Part shown: piece after piece, positions 1-7,573 of the stretch | Layout: the number at the start of each line of letters is the position of its first letter | How positions within the stretch are numbered: the stretch's first letter is position 1 | Assembly (NCBI RefSeq): GCF_000759025.1 | Contig: NZ_JPOS01000004.1 | Span: 62,001-126,000, forward strand | Length of the DNA stretch: 64,000 nucleotides | Direction of reading: 5' to 3' | Origin: Phaeodactylibacter xiamenensis | Lineage (GTDB): Bacteria > Bacteroidota > Bacteroidia > Chitinophagales > Saprospiraceae | The notes under the pieces: generated by a model | Told to the model about the DNA's origin: nothing | Seen by the model: only the letters and a program-made list of their open reading frames with translations | The model's database searches: none | Position numbers and translations under genes: made by a program

Positions 1-245
1 TACATTAATAAGTCGATTTAACGGCTTGAGAGCTTAATCTTTAGCGACTACCAACGCGAAGCCTGCTGAACCTAAAGCTCCGAGAGGCAATCAACATCAA
101 ACAAAAGCACAGTTGCGACCAACCCTGCCTTTCCCCGATCGATCTGAAAACTAAATCATTTTACAGTAAAAGAAACGTCTTCATTTTTTGGCATAGTAAT
201 TGCACTTGACTTGAAGAGTTTCTTTAATATGTAAAATAGCTTGAT
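1..245. other. Non-coding region upstream of the ArsR-type gene
   Basis: I see no convincing gene here. The stretch just before the regulator is AT-rich and must hold its promoter, but no full TTTG/TAnnTTTG pair could be placed with confidence. Confidence 0.4.
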
Positions 246-584
246 ATGAGAAAACAGAAGAACGAAACCGTAACACTAAATCAGGGCGATAGCGATATCA
301 CACTGGATTATGCCGAGCTGCGAAAAGCTGTATTGGTTTTGCGCGCCATCAACCATAAGCTGCGTCAGCGGATTATCGGGCTGTTGGAAGAAAGCGAAAG
401 CATGACTGTAACCGATATTTACATCAAACTGCGGCTTGAACAGTCTGTCGCTTCACAGCATTTAGCTATTCTGCGGCGTGCAGGAGTGGTTGATACGGAG
501 CGACAGGGCAAGTTCATCAACTATTCGCTAAACCGGGACCGCATTGCGCAAATTTCCCGCCTGGTGGATGAGCTGGCTTCTTAA
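246..584 (+). CDS. ArsR/SmtB-family winged-helix transcriptional regulator
   Basis: A 112-residue cytoplasmic DNA-binding protein. Residues about 22-110 form the compact ArsR winged helix: a helix reading LRAINHKLRQRIIGLL, a helix-turn-helix ending in SVASQHLAILRRAGVV, and a beta wing (ERQGKFINYSL). The protein has no cysteine and lacks the alpha-3 metal site (ELCVCDL type) of ArsR or CadC, so it probably does not sense thiophilic metals; its ligand is unknown. It stands alone, followed by an intrinsic terminator about 150 bp downstream, and converges with gldN. The ATG was chosen because the fold begins shortly after it and the region before it is non-coding. Confidence 0.9.
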   Translation: MRKQKNETVTLNQGDSDITLDYAELRKAVLVLRAINHKLRQRIIGLLEESESMTVTDIYIKLRLEQSVASQHLAILRRAGVVDTERQGKFINYSLNRDRIAQISRLVDELAS

Positions 585-729
585 TCAGGCTAGCCTTCTT
601 TTCCTTCAATAAGCGCATACTTTTTTCATGACTTCTTTGGGAAGTTCATTTCTGTTTGTCAATGCCCCCAGCTTGACCCTGTGTGTTTATGCCACGATCT
701 GATTGTAGCTGTTACAGTTCAAAGCAATA

Positions 730-767
730 AAAAAGCGGTGCCGGACCTGAATCCGAAACCGCTTTTT
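730..767 (+). terminator. Rho-independent terminator after the ArsR-type gene
   Basis: Ten-base arms AAAAAGCGGT and ACCGCTTTTT are perfectly complementary; the loop can pair further (CCGGA with TCCG). Arms flanked by A and T runs can work in both directions, so it may also serve gldN on the other strand. Confidence 0.75.
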
Positions 768-779
768 CATTTTACAAAC

Positions 780-948
780 CTAGTGGTCTGTCAAGTGTTA
801 ATTTATGGGTTGAGTGGGAGCGAATTTTGAGGCTAATCAAGGCGGATGTTCCCGCGCATAGCAGCGCTACGTAAGGGGTTATCCAACGAAGAGTAGCCTC
901 AAAAGTCGCCGCAGGCAACCCCTAGTTTTAGTCTTGACAGACCACTAG
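780..948. mobile_element. MITE-like element, family 1, copy 1 (169 bp)
   Basis: Perfect 16-bp terminal inverted repeats, CTAGTGGTCTGTCAAG at 780-795 and its reverse complement at 933-948, enclose 137 bp without a gene. Inside them a second inverted pair is present (GCGAATTTTGAGGCTA against TAGCCTCAAAAGTCGC), so the whole unit can fold into one long hairpin. Both ends carry TA, which fits a TA target duplication of the IS630/mariner kind. The element at 35857-36024 has nearly the same ends and length. No transposase for it is in the window. Confidence 0.7.
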
Positions 949-1014
949 CTTCAGCAGCAATAGCGGAATAATTTCTCCAGCCTTTTGCTGCCTACACTAA
1001 AGCAAATTATTTCC

Positions 1015-1881
1015 TTAATAAGACCACAGATCGTGCTCAAAGTTGAAGATCTCCTGACGGATCCGTTCTGACTCCATAAGTAAGTCTGTACCGGAGAGGT
1101 AATCTTCAAGACGGCGGTCAAATACATTAGACTCTTTATAGATATAGCTTGAGAAGAACCGCATCTCAAACAGGTCCTCGTAGCTCATAGGGCTGGAGTC
1201 ATTGGCAATATTGAACACGCGCTCCCTTGCCAGTACTTCGCGAGCTTCAGGGTAGTAAACCCAGAACATAGGGCGCTCATATCTGAAATTGCCATTATCA
1301 TCAAACTCCTCGATAAGCGGTGCAATACCGAGGATGCGTACCTGCATGGTAGAGGTTTCCTCATCGAAGAACCAAATCTCCTTCAGGCGATAACGCTTGA
1401 CGTCAGTAGGGTCAACTTCGTTGCGGACAACCTGGAAAGTCTCTTCGTACGTTTCCGGGTCTACGGTGGCGATGGTATCCACACTGGCACCCATTGAGGC
1501 TACCTCATCGGGCGTAAGGGGAATAGAGAATTTATCGTCCTCAGTGCTGTAAACAGTAATTTCACCAGCTTCAGCAGCTTCCATCAAAATGGTGAAAAAC
1601 GGGCGCTCAGGATAAGCGAAAGCAAGGTTCATCTTCTCACGTACGTCAATGACCCGCCAGATGCGCTTTTCCCAGAAAATGTCTGCCTCACGGATATGGT
1701 CGTAAGGTAAAACGCGCTTCTCGAAGGTCAGGCGCTTTTCTACGATATCATCGAGGGGCTTGTCCGCATTCATCTCCCCTGACTCAGTCATGATGATGTT
1801 ATCGGGGGTCTGTGCATTAAGCGGACCAGCGAGGAAGAACATCAACAATCCTAAGCTGAAAAATTTCAGAGCGATCTTCAT
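1015..1881 (-). CDS. gldN: Type IX secretion/gliding motility protein GldN
   Basis: A 288-residue periplasmic protein with a cleavable signal peptide (residues 1-23, ending LNAQ). In characterised T9SS, GldN (PorN) binds GldK and forms the periplasmic ring beneath the outer-membrane translocon. Support comes from the family-typical body (ADIFWEKRIWRVIDVREKMN, then MQVRILGIAPLIEE, then MFWVYYPEAREVL), normal length, and position as the last gene of porP-gldK-gldL-gldM-gldN. It is separated from gldM by 543 bp, unusually far, and that spacer holds hairpins and a repeat, so it may have its own promoter or be read at a different level. Confidence 0.95.
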   Translation of the reverse strand: MKIALKFFSLGLLMFFLAGPLNAQTPDNIIMTESGEMNADKPLDDIVEKRLTFEKRVLPYDHIREADIFWEKRIWRVIDVREKMNLAFAYPERPFFTILMEAAEAGEITVYSTEDDKFSIPLTPDEVASMGASVDTIATVDPETYEETFQVVRNEVDPTDVKRYRLKEIWFFDEETSTMQVRILGIAPLIEEFDDNGNFRYERPMFWVYYPEAREVLARERVFNIANDSSPMSYEDLFEMRFFSSYIYKESNVFDRRLEDYLSGTDLLMESERIRQEIFNFEHDLWSY

Positions 1882-2040
1882 GGCTGATTTTTTAATTTAA
1901 TTTGTTTGAACGAGAATTTGACCACGGCCAAAAGCCTTAGGATGCGAAAAATACTGCTTTTCCTATGAAGGAAGAAAGTATAGCAGCGGATTAACACCAC
2001 GTTTTTCCTTTTCGCGCCACCAGATGACCGCAAAAATAAA

Positions 2041-2151
2041 CTATACGCAATACGAAGTGGTTTGCGACATCGGAGCAAGCCACTTCCCAGCGTAAATGCT
2101 GACATTGAGTAGGTTTGCTGTGGCAAACCACTTAATCGTCAGTATAATCTG
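2041..2151 (+). repeat. Palindromic repeat, family 2, copy A (gldM-gldN spacer)
   Basis: This 111-bp unit matches 51512-51653 in reverse orientation with only a few mismatches outside a roughly 31-bp block missing here. It contains three copies of the GGTTTGC/GCAAACC module: GAAGTGGTTTGC near the start, then a hairpin GGTTTGC-TGTG-GCAAACC, so it can fold on itself. It has no open frame of note. It lies inside the T9SS locus between gldM and gldN, so it would be transcribed if the operon reads through. Confidence 0.65.
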
Positions 2152-2346
2152 TTACAGTGGTGCGTTCTTGGGAATTATTCCGGCTAGATTGAATATATAG
2201 TTTTCTGCTACGCACCAGCTTTCACGGCAAGCCATCAAAGCTTTTCTGTATTAGAACTAACGGCAATTTCACGGCTGCTATTTTACAACCTCTGCAAAAT
2301 AACAGAAATTCCTACCGCTTAGATTTTCAATACATTAGCCCTTTCA

Positions 2347-2393
2347 GGCTGAATGGACTTCAGCCAGCTCTCCCGTTTGAAAAGCTGGCTGAA
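2347..2393 (-). promoter_or_regulatory. Mutually exclusive stem-loops between gldM and gldN
   Basis: Read in the direction of transcription, arm 1 (TTCAGCCAGCT, 2393-2383) pairs perfectly with arm 2 (AGCTGGCTGAA, 2369-2359), and arm 2 can instead pair with arm 3 (TTCAGCC, 2353-2347). No U-run follows, so it is not a classic terminator. It could stabilise the 3' end of gldKLM mRNA or modulate read-through to gldN. The pairing is visible; the function is inferred. Confidence 0.4.
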
Positions 2394-2424
2394 ACCGCTA
2401 AATCCAATCAGGTAAATAAATACC

Positions 2425-4053
2425 TTACTTGATTTTGAATACCATTGAGTTGATCGGGCGGCCCACTTTATCACCAGGGCAACGAGCCTTCACATCATCA
2501 TAGTAGTAGATATCGCCCGGCTTAGCCTGATTAACCAAACGGCGGGACTGATCATTGTATCGTGCGCCGGCGTTGATTACTTCAACAGGGTCCTGACGGG
2601 AAGCCACATAAACCAGGGTGAAGCCCTGAATCTGACAAGTGGCATCAAAGTCAAAGTTATCCAGGAATGCTCCTACACCGCCTTGTGCTTTGAAGGTACC
2701 GTTACCCATGGTTCCACCGCTAGACTGAGAAAGGCGGGCAACCGGGTCAGGAATTTTCTTGACGCGGAAGTCAAATGTAGTACTAGGCAGACCACCACCA
2801 GAAAGGATGATTTTTGCGTCACCTGGCTTATCTGCTGTGACCACATACTTACCACTGGCTTTATTTGTTGCCCGGATAGAACAACCGGAAGCCCGAACAT
2901 CAAGATCGTTGGAAGACACACCGGAAGCAGAAACAGATACGGGGTTATCCACACCGATGTAGAATACATTCATCTTATCCGCAGAAACGGTAGCAGAACG
3001 GGTACCTACTTCATATTCGTAGATGCTTTCCCCTTCTGACACTTCGCCGGTCAGTGGGTTACGGACTTCTACTTTCAGCTTCAGCTGCTTGTTACCTGTA
3101 GAAGTGGTGCGGGTGGTGTACTCCGCTTTACCGCCTTCGCCTACAGAAACAGCACTGCCGTTGACGTAGATATTGATGTCATCCGGGTTGATCTGAGAGC
3201 TGTAGGTACCTACAGAAATCTCTGCCTTGAATGGATCACCCTTAATAACGTATGCTTTCTCAGCCTGAACGACCGGGAAGAAAGAGTCAAACTCAACCAC
3301 ACGGCCGCCGGCCAGCTCAGCCATACTGTTGATCAGTGCAGCTTCAGAGCTTTTTGCATCAGACTGCATCTGGCTCATGAGCGGGAGTACAGCAGCAAGG
3401 GGCATCTGACGGAATTTAAAGTCCGCCCAGCTCGTCTTGTCTTTGCTTGCCTTCCAGGTTTCGTCATCGATGCCAAATGGAAGGTTGTTGCCGATGTTCT
3501 CGATCCGGTTGTTGATTTCTGCGTCTTTCAAACCAAAGGCTTTGCCATGGTTGCGAAGCAGATCGGTATAGATCTTAACAAGTTGCTCTTTCGTTTTAAT
3601 GATTTCAGCCTTGAGTTCTTCCCCACGGCCTTCATCTACGAGCATACGGGTAGTGATATCTTTGTTTTTCTTACCCTTTGGGACCACCTTACCATAGCTT
3701 TCGGTGTAGTCATCATCATCCACTTCACCGTTTTGGTTACCTGCGGAGTCAATCAGATTACCCCGAAGATCATTGACGTAGCTGTTGAAGCTGGAAATGG
3801 TTTCACGAACCTGATCCACGGCAGGTTCGATTGGGCGGTACTTGGCTTTGGACTCGTCGCTAAGCAGGCTTTTCAGCCCGCCTACTGTTTGCTCCAACTG
3901 AGACTCTACAGTTGCGATACTTTCTTTGTTACCGTCATCCAGTGTAAAGAAAGCATTCATTACCTCGGCCGATACGTTAAGGGCAAGTAGCGCGGTCAGC
4001 ACCAGATACATGAGGTTAATCATGAGCTGCCGCGGTTCCTTAGGTATTGACAT
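2425..4053 (-). CDS. gldM: Type IX secretion motor protein GldM
   Basis: A 542-residue inner-membrane protein with one N-terminal transmembrane helix (about residues 11-33, LMINLMYLVLTALLALNVSA) and a long periplasmic part. In studied systems a GldM dimer surrounded by GldL forms the proton-driven rotary motor that powers T9SS and gliding. After the helix comes a coiled, helical domain (to about 250), then Ig-like beta domains (KGDPFKAEISVGTY, the RSATVSADKMNVFYIGVDNP region, and a C-terminal domain ending INSMVFKIK). The opening MSIPKEPRQLMINLMYLVL is characteristic. It lies 48 bp downstream of gldL on the same strand. Confidence 0.97.
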   Translation of the reverse strand: MSIPKEPRQLMINLMYLVLTALLALNVSAEVMNAFFTLDDGNKESIATVESQLEQTVGGLKSLLSDESKAKYRPIEPAVDQVRETISSFNSYVNDLRGNLIDSAGNQNGEVDDDDYTESYGKVVPKGKKNKDITTRMLVDEGRGEELKAEIIKTKEQLVKIYTDLLRNHGKAFGLKDAEINNRIENIGNNLPFGIDDETWKASKDKTSWADFKFRQMPLAAVLPLMSQMQSDAKSSEAALINSMAELAGGRVVEFDSFFPVVQAEKAYVIKGDPFKAEISVGTYSSQINPDDINIYVNGSAVSVGEGGKAEYTTRTTSTGNKQLKLKVEVRNPLTGEVSEGESIYEYEVGTRSATVSADKMNVFYIGVDNPVSVSASGVSSNDLDVRASGCSIRATNKASGKYVVTADKPGDAKIILSGGGLPSTTFDFRVKKIPDPVARLSQSSGGTMGNGTFKAQGGVGAFLDNFDFDATCQIQGFTLVYVASRQDPVEVINAGARYNDQSRRLVNQAKPGDIYYYDDVKARCPGDKVGRPINSMVFKIK

Positions 4054-4101
4054 GCTATATAGCTTTTAGAAAATTCAAAAATAGGGGTGCGTCAACTCAG
4101 A

Positions 4102-4713
4102 TTATTTGCCAACGTTTGACATGGCAGAGATTACGTTGCCATACACGTTGTTCAGCTGTGCGTAAGTGCCGTTCAGCTGTCCGATGTTCTGGTTGAGTGC
4201 GTTGAGCTGCTCCTTGTATTGCTTGGTGTCTTCCAGTGAGTCAGACAGGTCAGCCATTGCTTCATTCAGTTTAGAGTAGAAGTTGCTCATGGCTTTGATC
4301 TGATCGCTCGTACCGGAAAAGTCCACTTCCTGTAAAGCTTTTAATGAAGATAAGCTTTTGGACATGGTTTGCAATTCAGAGAGCATGCCTCCAAGCTGCT
4401 GCTCCACAACTTCTCCGTTCAGAGGAGCTGCTGCAGGAGTATTAGGAGTGCCGCCGGCCGTCAGTGGTGCAATATTTGAGCTGTAATCGCTCAGGCCTGG
4501 GTACAACTTGTCCCAGTAGTAGTCAGGCTCAGGGCCGATAAGACCAAGGAAAAGGAAAATAAATGCCTCAACGGACAGACCGATGATCAACATTTCGGAA
4601 GCGCCTTCCCAGCTTTCAAGCTTAAAAAGTGCACCCATCAATACCACTGATGCACCGAGACCGATGATCAGGTTTTTAATGTACTTAAACCCTTTTGACT
4701 TCAAGAAACTCAT
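4102..4713 (-). CDS. gldL: Type IX secretion motor protein GldL
   Basis: A 203-residue inner-membrane protein with two transmembrane helices (about residues 14-31 and 40-58) joined by the short loop KLESWEGASE, then a cytoplasmic helical tail with coiled-coil character. GldL is the stator-like half of the GldLM motor. The acidic residue in the second helix, which in Flavobacterium johnsoniae is Glu49 and is linked to proton coupling, is at the same number here (SVEA, E49). It is followed closely by gldM; upstream, a 321-bp spacer separates it from gldK, which is unusual because these genes are usually close together. Confidence 0.96.
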   Translation of the reverse strand: MSFLKSKGFKYIKNLIIGLGASVVLMGALFKLESWEGASEMLIIGLSVEAFIFLFLGLIGPEPDYYWDKLYPGLSDYSSNIAPLTAGGTPNTPAAAPLNGEVVEQQLGGMLSELQTMSKSLSSLKALQEVDFSGTSDQIKAMSNFYSKLNEAMADLSDSLEDTKQYKEQLNALNQNIGQLNGTYAQLNNVYGNVISAMSNVGK

Positions 4714-5034
4714 CTTAGTTCTCTTTTAATAGTTTTGATGATCTAAATTCTTAGCAATTTGGGAGATTGATTCCTCCAAACTCTACCACATAATGCACTG
4801 CTCCTGATTGGTTACAGGCTTCAATAATTTTTTTCGCTTTTTCCCAGCAATCGAACCGGACATTTAAAGAAATGCCCCTCAAAACGGCGTCAATCACAGA
4901 CTTGTCTGAGGCGTGAGAAAAGCTTTGATGAAATGATGAGGTGAGCTTATAGATAGAGGAGATAACCAAAAACATATTGGATGCATGCCCCTTATATTCA
5001 AAGCATGCATCCAATAATAATTATGGTGTTATCA
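4714..5034 (-). other. Long gldK-gldL spacer with a perfect hairpin and a doubtful small ORF
   Basis: Most T9SS operons have little space here; this one has 321 bp. At 4977-5014 a perfect 12-bp inverted repeat (TTGGATGCATGC / GCATGCATCCAA, loop 14) lies just after the gldK stop. On the same strand a frame from 5014 (TTG) or 4974 (ATG) to 4751 encodes 74-87 residues ending VEFGGINLPNC. Its middle looks protein-like (WEKAKKIIEACNQSGAVHYV), but I recognise no family and see no clear ribosome site. It may be a small gene, a remnant or chance. Confidence 0.35.
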
Positions 5035-6276
5035 TTAGAAATCGTTCAGTGAACGACCCAGGAAAGTCAGTGCACAACGGAACCCGATGTAGGACTTCGT
5101 TGTATCCTGATACTCCCAATGGCGTGTGCCAGTCTGAAGGAAATGCGCAACATCCTTCCATGAACCACCGCGAATCACTTTGCGCTTATACGCTTCAGGA
5201 TCATCATCCTTTGCATCATAGCGGATATCAGGGTTGAGGTCATGCAGGAAAGAATATGCGTTGTCGTAGTAAGCGGTTACTGTCCACTCCGCAACGTTAC
5301 CGCTCATGTTGTACAGACCGAAATCGTTGGGGAAGTAAGCATCTGCACGCACTGTGTAATAGCCACCGTCCTCAGGGTAGTTACCACGGCCAGGCTTGAA
5401 GTTGGCAAGCAGACATCCCTTAGCATTACGAGTGTAGTACAAACCCCATGGGTACATCGCTACATCGTGGCCACCGCGTGCTGCATATTCCCACTCGTGC
5501 TCGGTTGGCAGGCGGAAGTCCTCAGAGTTGATACCATCGCCCCGTGTCAGCGCGTAAGTATTCCACAGCTTGGTACGCCAGTAAGCGAAAGCATTCGCCA
5601 TATGCCAGTCCACACCCACTACCGGGTAGTCGTCAAAGGCAGGGTGCCAGAAATAGTTCCGCGTCATTGGCTCATTATAAGAATAGGCGAAATCACGAAC
5701 CCATACAAGCGTGTCCGGATAGACATTCACCTTGCGGCGCTGAATGAAGGCATTGCGCGGAGAACGCCCCTGATCATGTGCGGCCTTCTGCCAGTCGAAC
5801 CACTCGTATTCGAATACCAGCTTACTGGCATCGAGTTCTTTCTTACCAGCAAAACGGTCATCGCCCTGATAGTACAAATCTTCCAGGGTTTCGTCTTCCC
5901 AGTCGATTTCATACTCCCAGTCGATCCGCTCTTCACCGTCTTCGGTTTCGACGTAGTGGTCGAGGTAAGAGTGAGCTAATGAATCCCGGACCCAGTTAAC
6001 AAACTGGCGGTATTCGTTATTGGTGATTTCGGTATCATCCATATAGAATCCCTGAATAGAGATGGCTTTCTGACGCTGCACGAACGTATTACTAACGTCC
6101 TGGTCAGATGGGCCGATGTGTAACGTACCGGAGGGTACGTAAACCATTCCATATGGATTAATTCCTTTCCAGTCCGGGCGGTCTAATACACCTACCAGCT
6201 GGCCGTTTTCACTGCTGCCACAGGACGCGGCAACAAACACTAGCAAGACTAGTGAAAGCTTGATTAATTGTTTCAT
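5035..6276 (-). CDS. gldK: Type IX secretion lipoprotein GldK (FGE-sulfatase fold)
   Basis: A 413-residue outer-membrane lipoprotein. The signal peptide ends in a lipobox (VAASC, Cys19). The rest is a formylglycine-generating-enzyme-like domain, recognisable from FRLPTEHEWEYAARGG, NMSGNVAEW, VIRGGSWKD and IGFRCA. In T9SS it serves as a structural ring component with GldN rather than as an enzyme. It begins the gldKLMN series; a good promoter candidate lies at 6332-6362. The gap to porP upstream is 296 bp with no gene visible. Confidence 0.97.
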   Translation of the reverse strand: MKQLIKLSLVLLVFVAASCGSSENGQLVGVLDRPDWKGINPYGMVYVPSGTLHIGPSDQDVSNTFVQRQKAISIQGFYMDDTEITNNEYRQFVNWVRDSLAHSYLDHYVETEDGEERIDWEYEIDWEDETLEDLYYQGDDRFAGKKELDASKLVFEYEWFDWQKAAHDQGRSPRNAFIQRRKVNVYPDTLVWVRDFAYSYNEPMTRNYFWHPAFDDYPVVGVDWHMANAFAYWRTKLWNTYALTRGDGINSEDFRLPTEHEWEYAARGGHDVAMYPWGLYYTRNAKGCLLANFKPGRGNYPEDGGYYTVRADAYFPNDFGLYNMSGNVAEWTVTAYYDNAYSFLHDLNPDIRYDAKDDDPEAYKRKVIRGGSWKDVAHFLQTGTRHWEYQDTTKSYIGFRCALTFLGRSLNDF

Positions 6277-6331
6277 GTTAACACCCTTGTTTTCCTTCAG
6301 AATATATAATGCGGTCTAATAAACGCAGTCG

Positions 6332-6362
6332 TAAATATAGGCTGTTTGCCTATCTTATCAAA
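6332..6362 (-). promoter_or_regulatory. Candidate Bacteroidota-type promoter for gldK
   Basis: Read on the minus strand: TTTG (6362-6359), 19 bp, then TATATTTA (6339-6332), close to the TTTG/N19-21/TAnnTTTG consensus. The -7 element is about 56 bp upstream of the gldK ATG. The rest of 6277-6572 holds no gene. Confidence 0.5.
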
Positions 6363-6572
6363 AATTAATTTTTTTCTTTTCTGTTTCTGCCCACGAAAAG
6401 CCGGGCAGCTTACATTTTGAAAAGGGCTGGTACAGCAGGCTCCCGCTGTTTAACAGACTTGAATCAATGCAACCACTTTTGTGGTTAAAATAATTCTGCC
6501 CTGCCAATTTCCTTTTAGAAAAGAACCGGACCACCGAGCCACATCTGTCATTTCACGCCTTCCCACTCAAAA

Positions 6573-7547
6573 TCAGAGGGAACGTGGGTTATAAATGATC
6601 TTGGGTGGACGGCCGGTACCCAGCGATTTATTCAGATTATAGCTGACCATAACTTCGTGCGAGCCATTGCTCACCTGATTCAAAGTAGACAGCGTAAAGT
6701 CATAGGCATAACCTACTGTGATATTATCACTCAGCTTGAAGCCAACGATTGCCGCTACAGCATCAATCGAATTGCTGTCGTAACCTCTAAACGAAGCCCC
6801 TGCTATTATATTGTCGTTGTAATGAAAAAGGGCAGCAATATCAGTTTGGGTCTGTATCAGGTCTGAACGCACCAACAACGCCGGATGGAAGCTGACCATA
6901 GAGCTGAGGTCGAAGTGGCCTTCCGCATTAAAGAAGAAAGCCCGGGAAAGGCGGATACTTAGTGCGTCCCCAACCGGCGTAACCGGCTCAGTAAGGTTAC
7001 GGACGGCTAAACCGGCTTCAAACCGCTCCGTCAGCAGATAAAGGCCTGCCCCGTAAGTGAGCGCACTGCCTGAGACTGCAGTGACCGGCAGAAGATCATC
7101 GTTATGAATTAGGATTCCATCCGAAGGGGAATAGTCGCCATCCGGTGTGCGGAGTGCGGCACCATCGAGGGTGCGCTGGGCATACCCCACGCTGCCGCCT
7201 GCAGCAAGGATGCCCCAGCGGCCAAGCTCCACCTGATAGTTGTAGGATAGGGATCCGGTAGTGCGCTGCCGGGCCCCCAGTTCGTCATTCTCCAGGTTCA
7301 ACCCAAAGCCGCTTCTAATCACGCTTACCGGCAGGTGCACGCCGATATTTTGAGTAACCGGATTGCCGGGAAGGCCCTGCCACTGCGACCGGTAGATGCC
7401 TGTAGCGACCAGAGAGTTCTCCATCCCTGCATAGGCGGGGTTCCAGTTAAATTTGTTCATCATGAACATGCTGTACTGAGCAGCCTGCTGAGACCAGCCT
7501 ATACCGGTAATCAGCGTAACCAGAAATATTGTCAATAAATGCTTCAT
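6573..7547 (-). CDS. porP: Type IX secretion outer-membrane protein, PorP/SprF family
   Basis: A 324-residue protein with a signal peptide (MKHLLTIFLVTLITGIGWSQ) followed by the family start QYSMFMMNKFNWNPAYAGM and alternating beta strands of an outer-membrane barrel, ending near VMVSYNLNKS. PorP/SprF proteins help secrete or anchor T9SS substrates, especially type B sorting-domain adhesins such as those at 36022 and 58616. The ATG at 7547 is preferred over an upstream in-frame start because the signal peptide begins exactly there. It lies 26 bp after the DUF255 gene and 296 bp before gldK. Confidence 0.92.
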   Translation of the reverse strand: MKHLLTIFLVTLITGIGWSQQAAQYSMFMMNKFNWNPAYAGMENSLVATGIYRSQWQGLPGNPVTQNIGVHLPVSVIRSGFGLNLENDELGARQRTTGSLSYNYQVELGRWGILAAGGSVGYAQRTLDGAALRTPDGDYSPSDGILIHNDDLLPVTAVSGSALTYGAGLYLLTERFEAGLAVRNLTEPVTPVGDALSIRLSRAFFFNAEGHFDLSSMVSFHPALLVRSDLIQTQTDIAALFHYNDNIIAGASFRGYDSNSIDAVAAIVGFKLSDNITVGYAYDFTLSTLNQVSNGSHEVMVSYNLNKSLGTGRPPKIIYNPRSL

Positions 7548-7573
7548 GCTTGCCGGGTTTGAAATTTTGATGA

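Noticed and set aside
1878-2126. 82-codon minus-strand frame in the gldM-gldN spacer
   Set aside because: It begins inside the family 2 repeat and has an atypical Arg/Ser/Leu composition, so it is not a gene.
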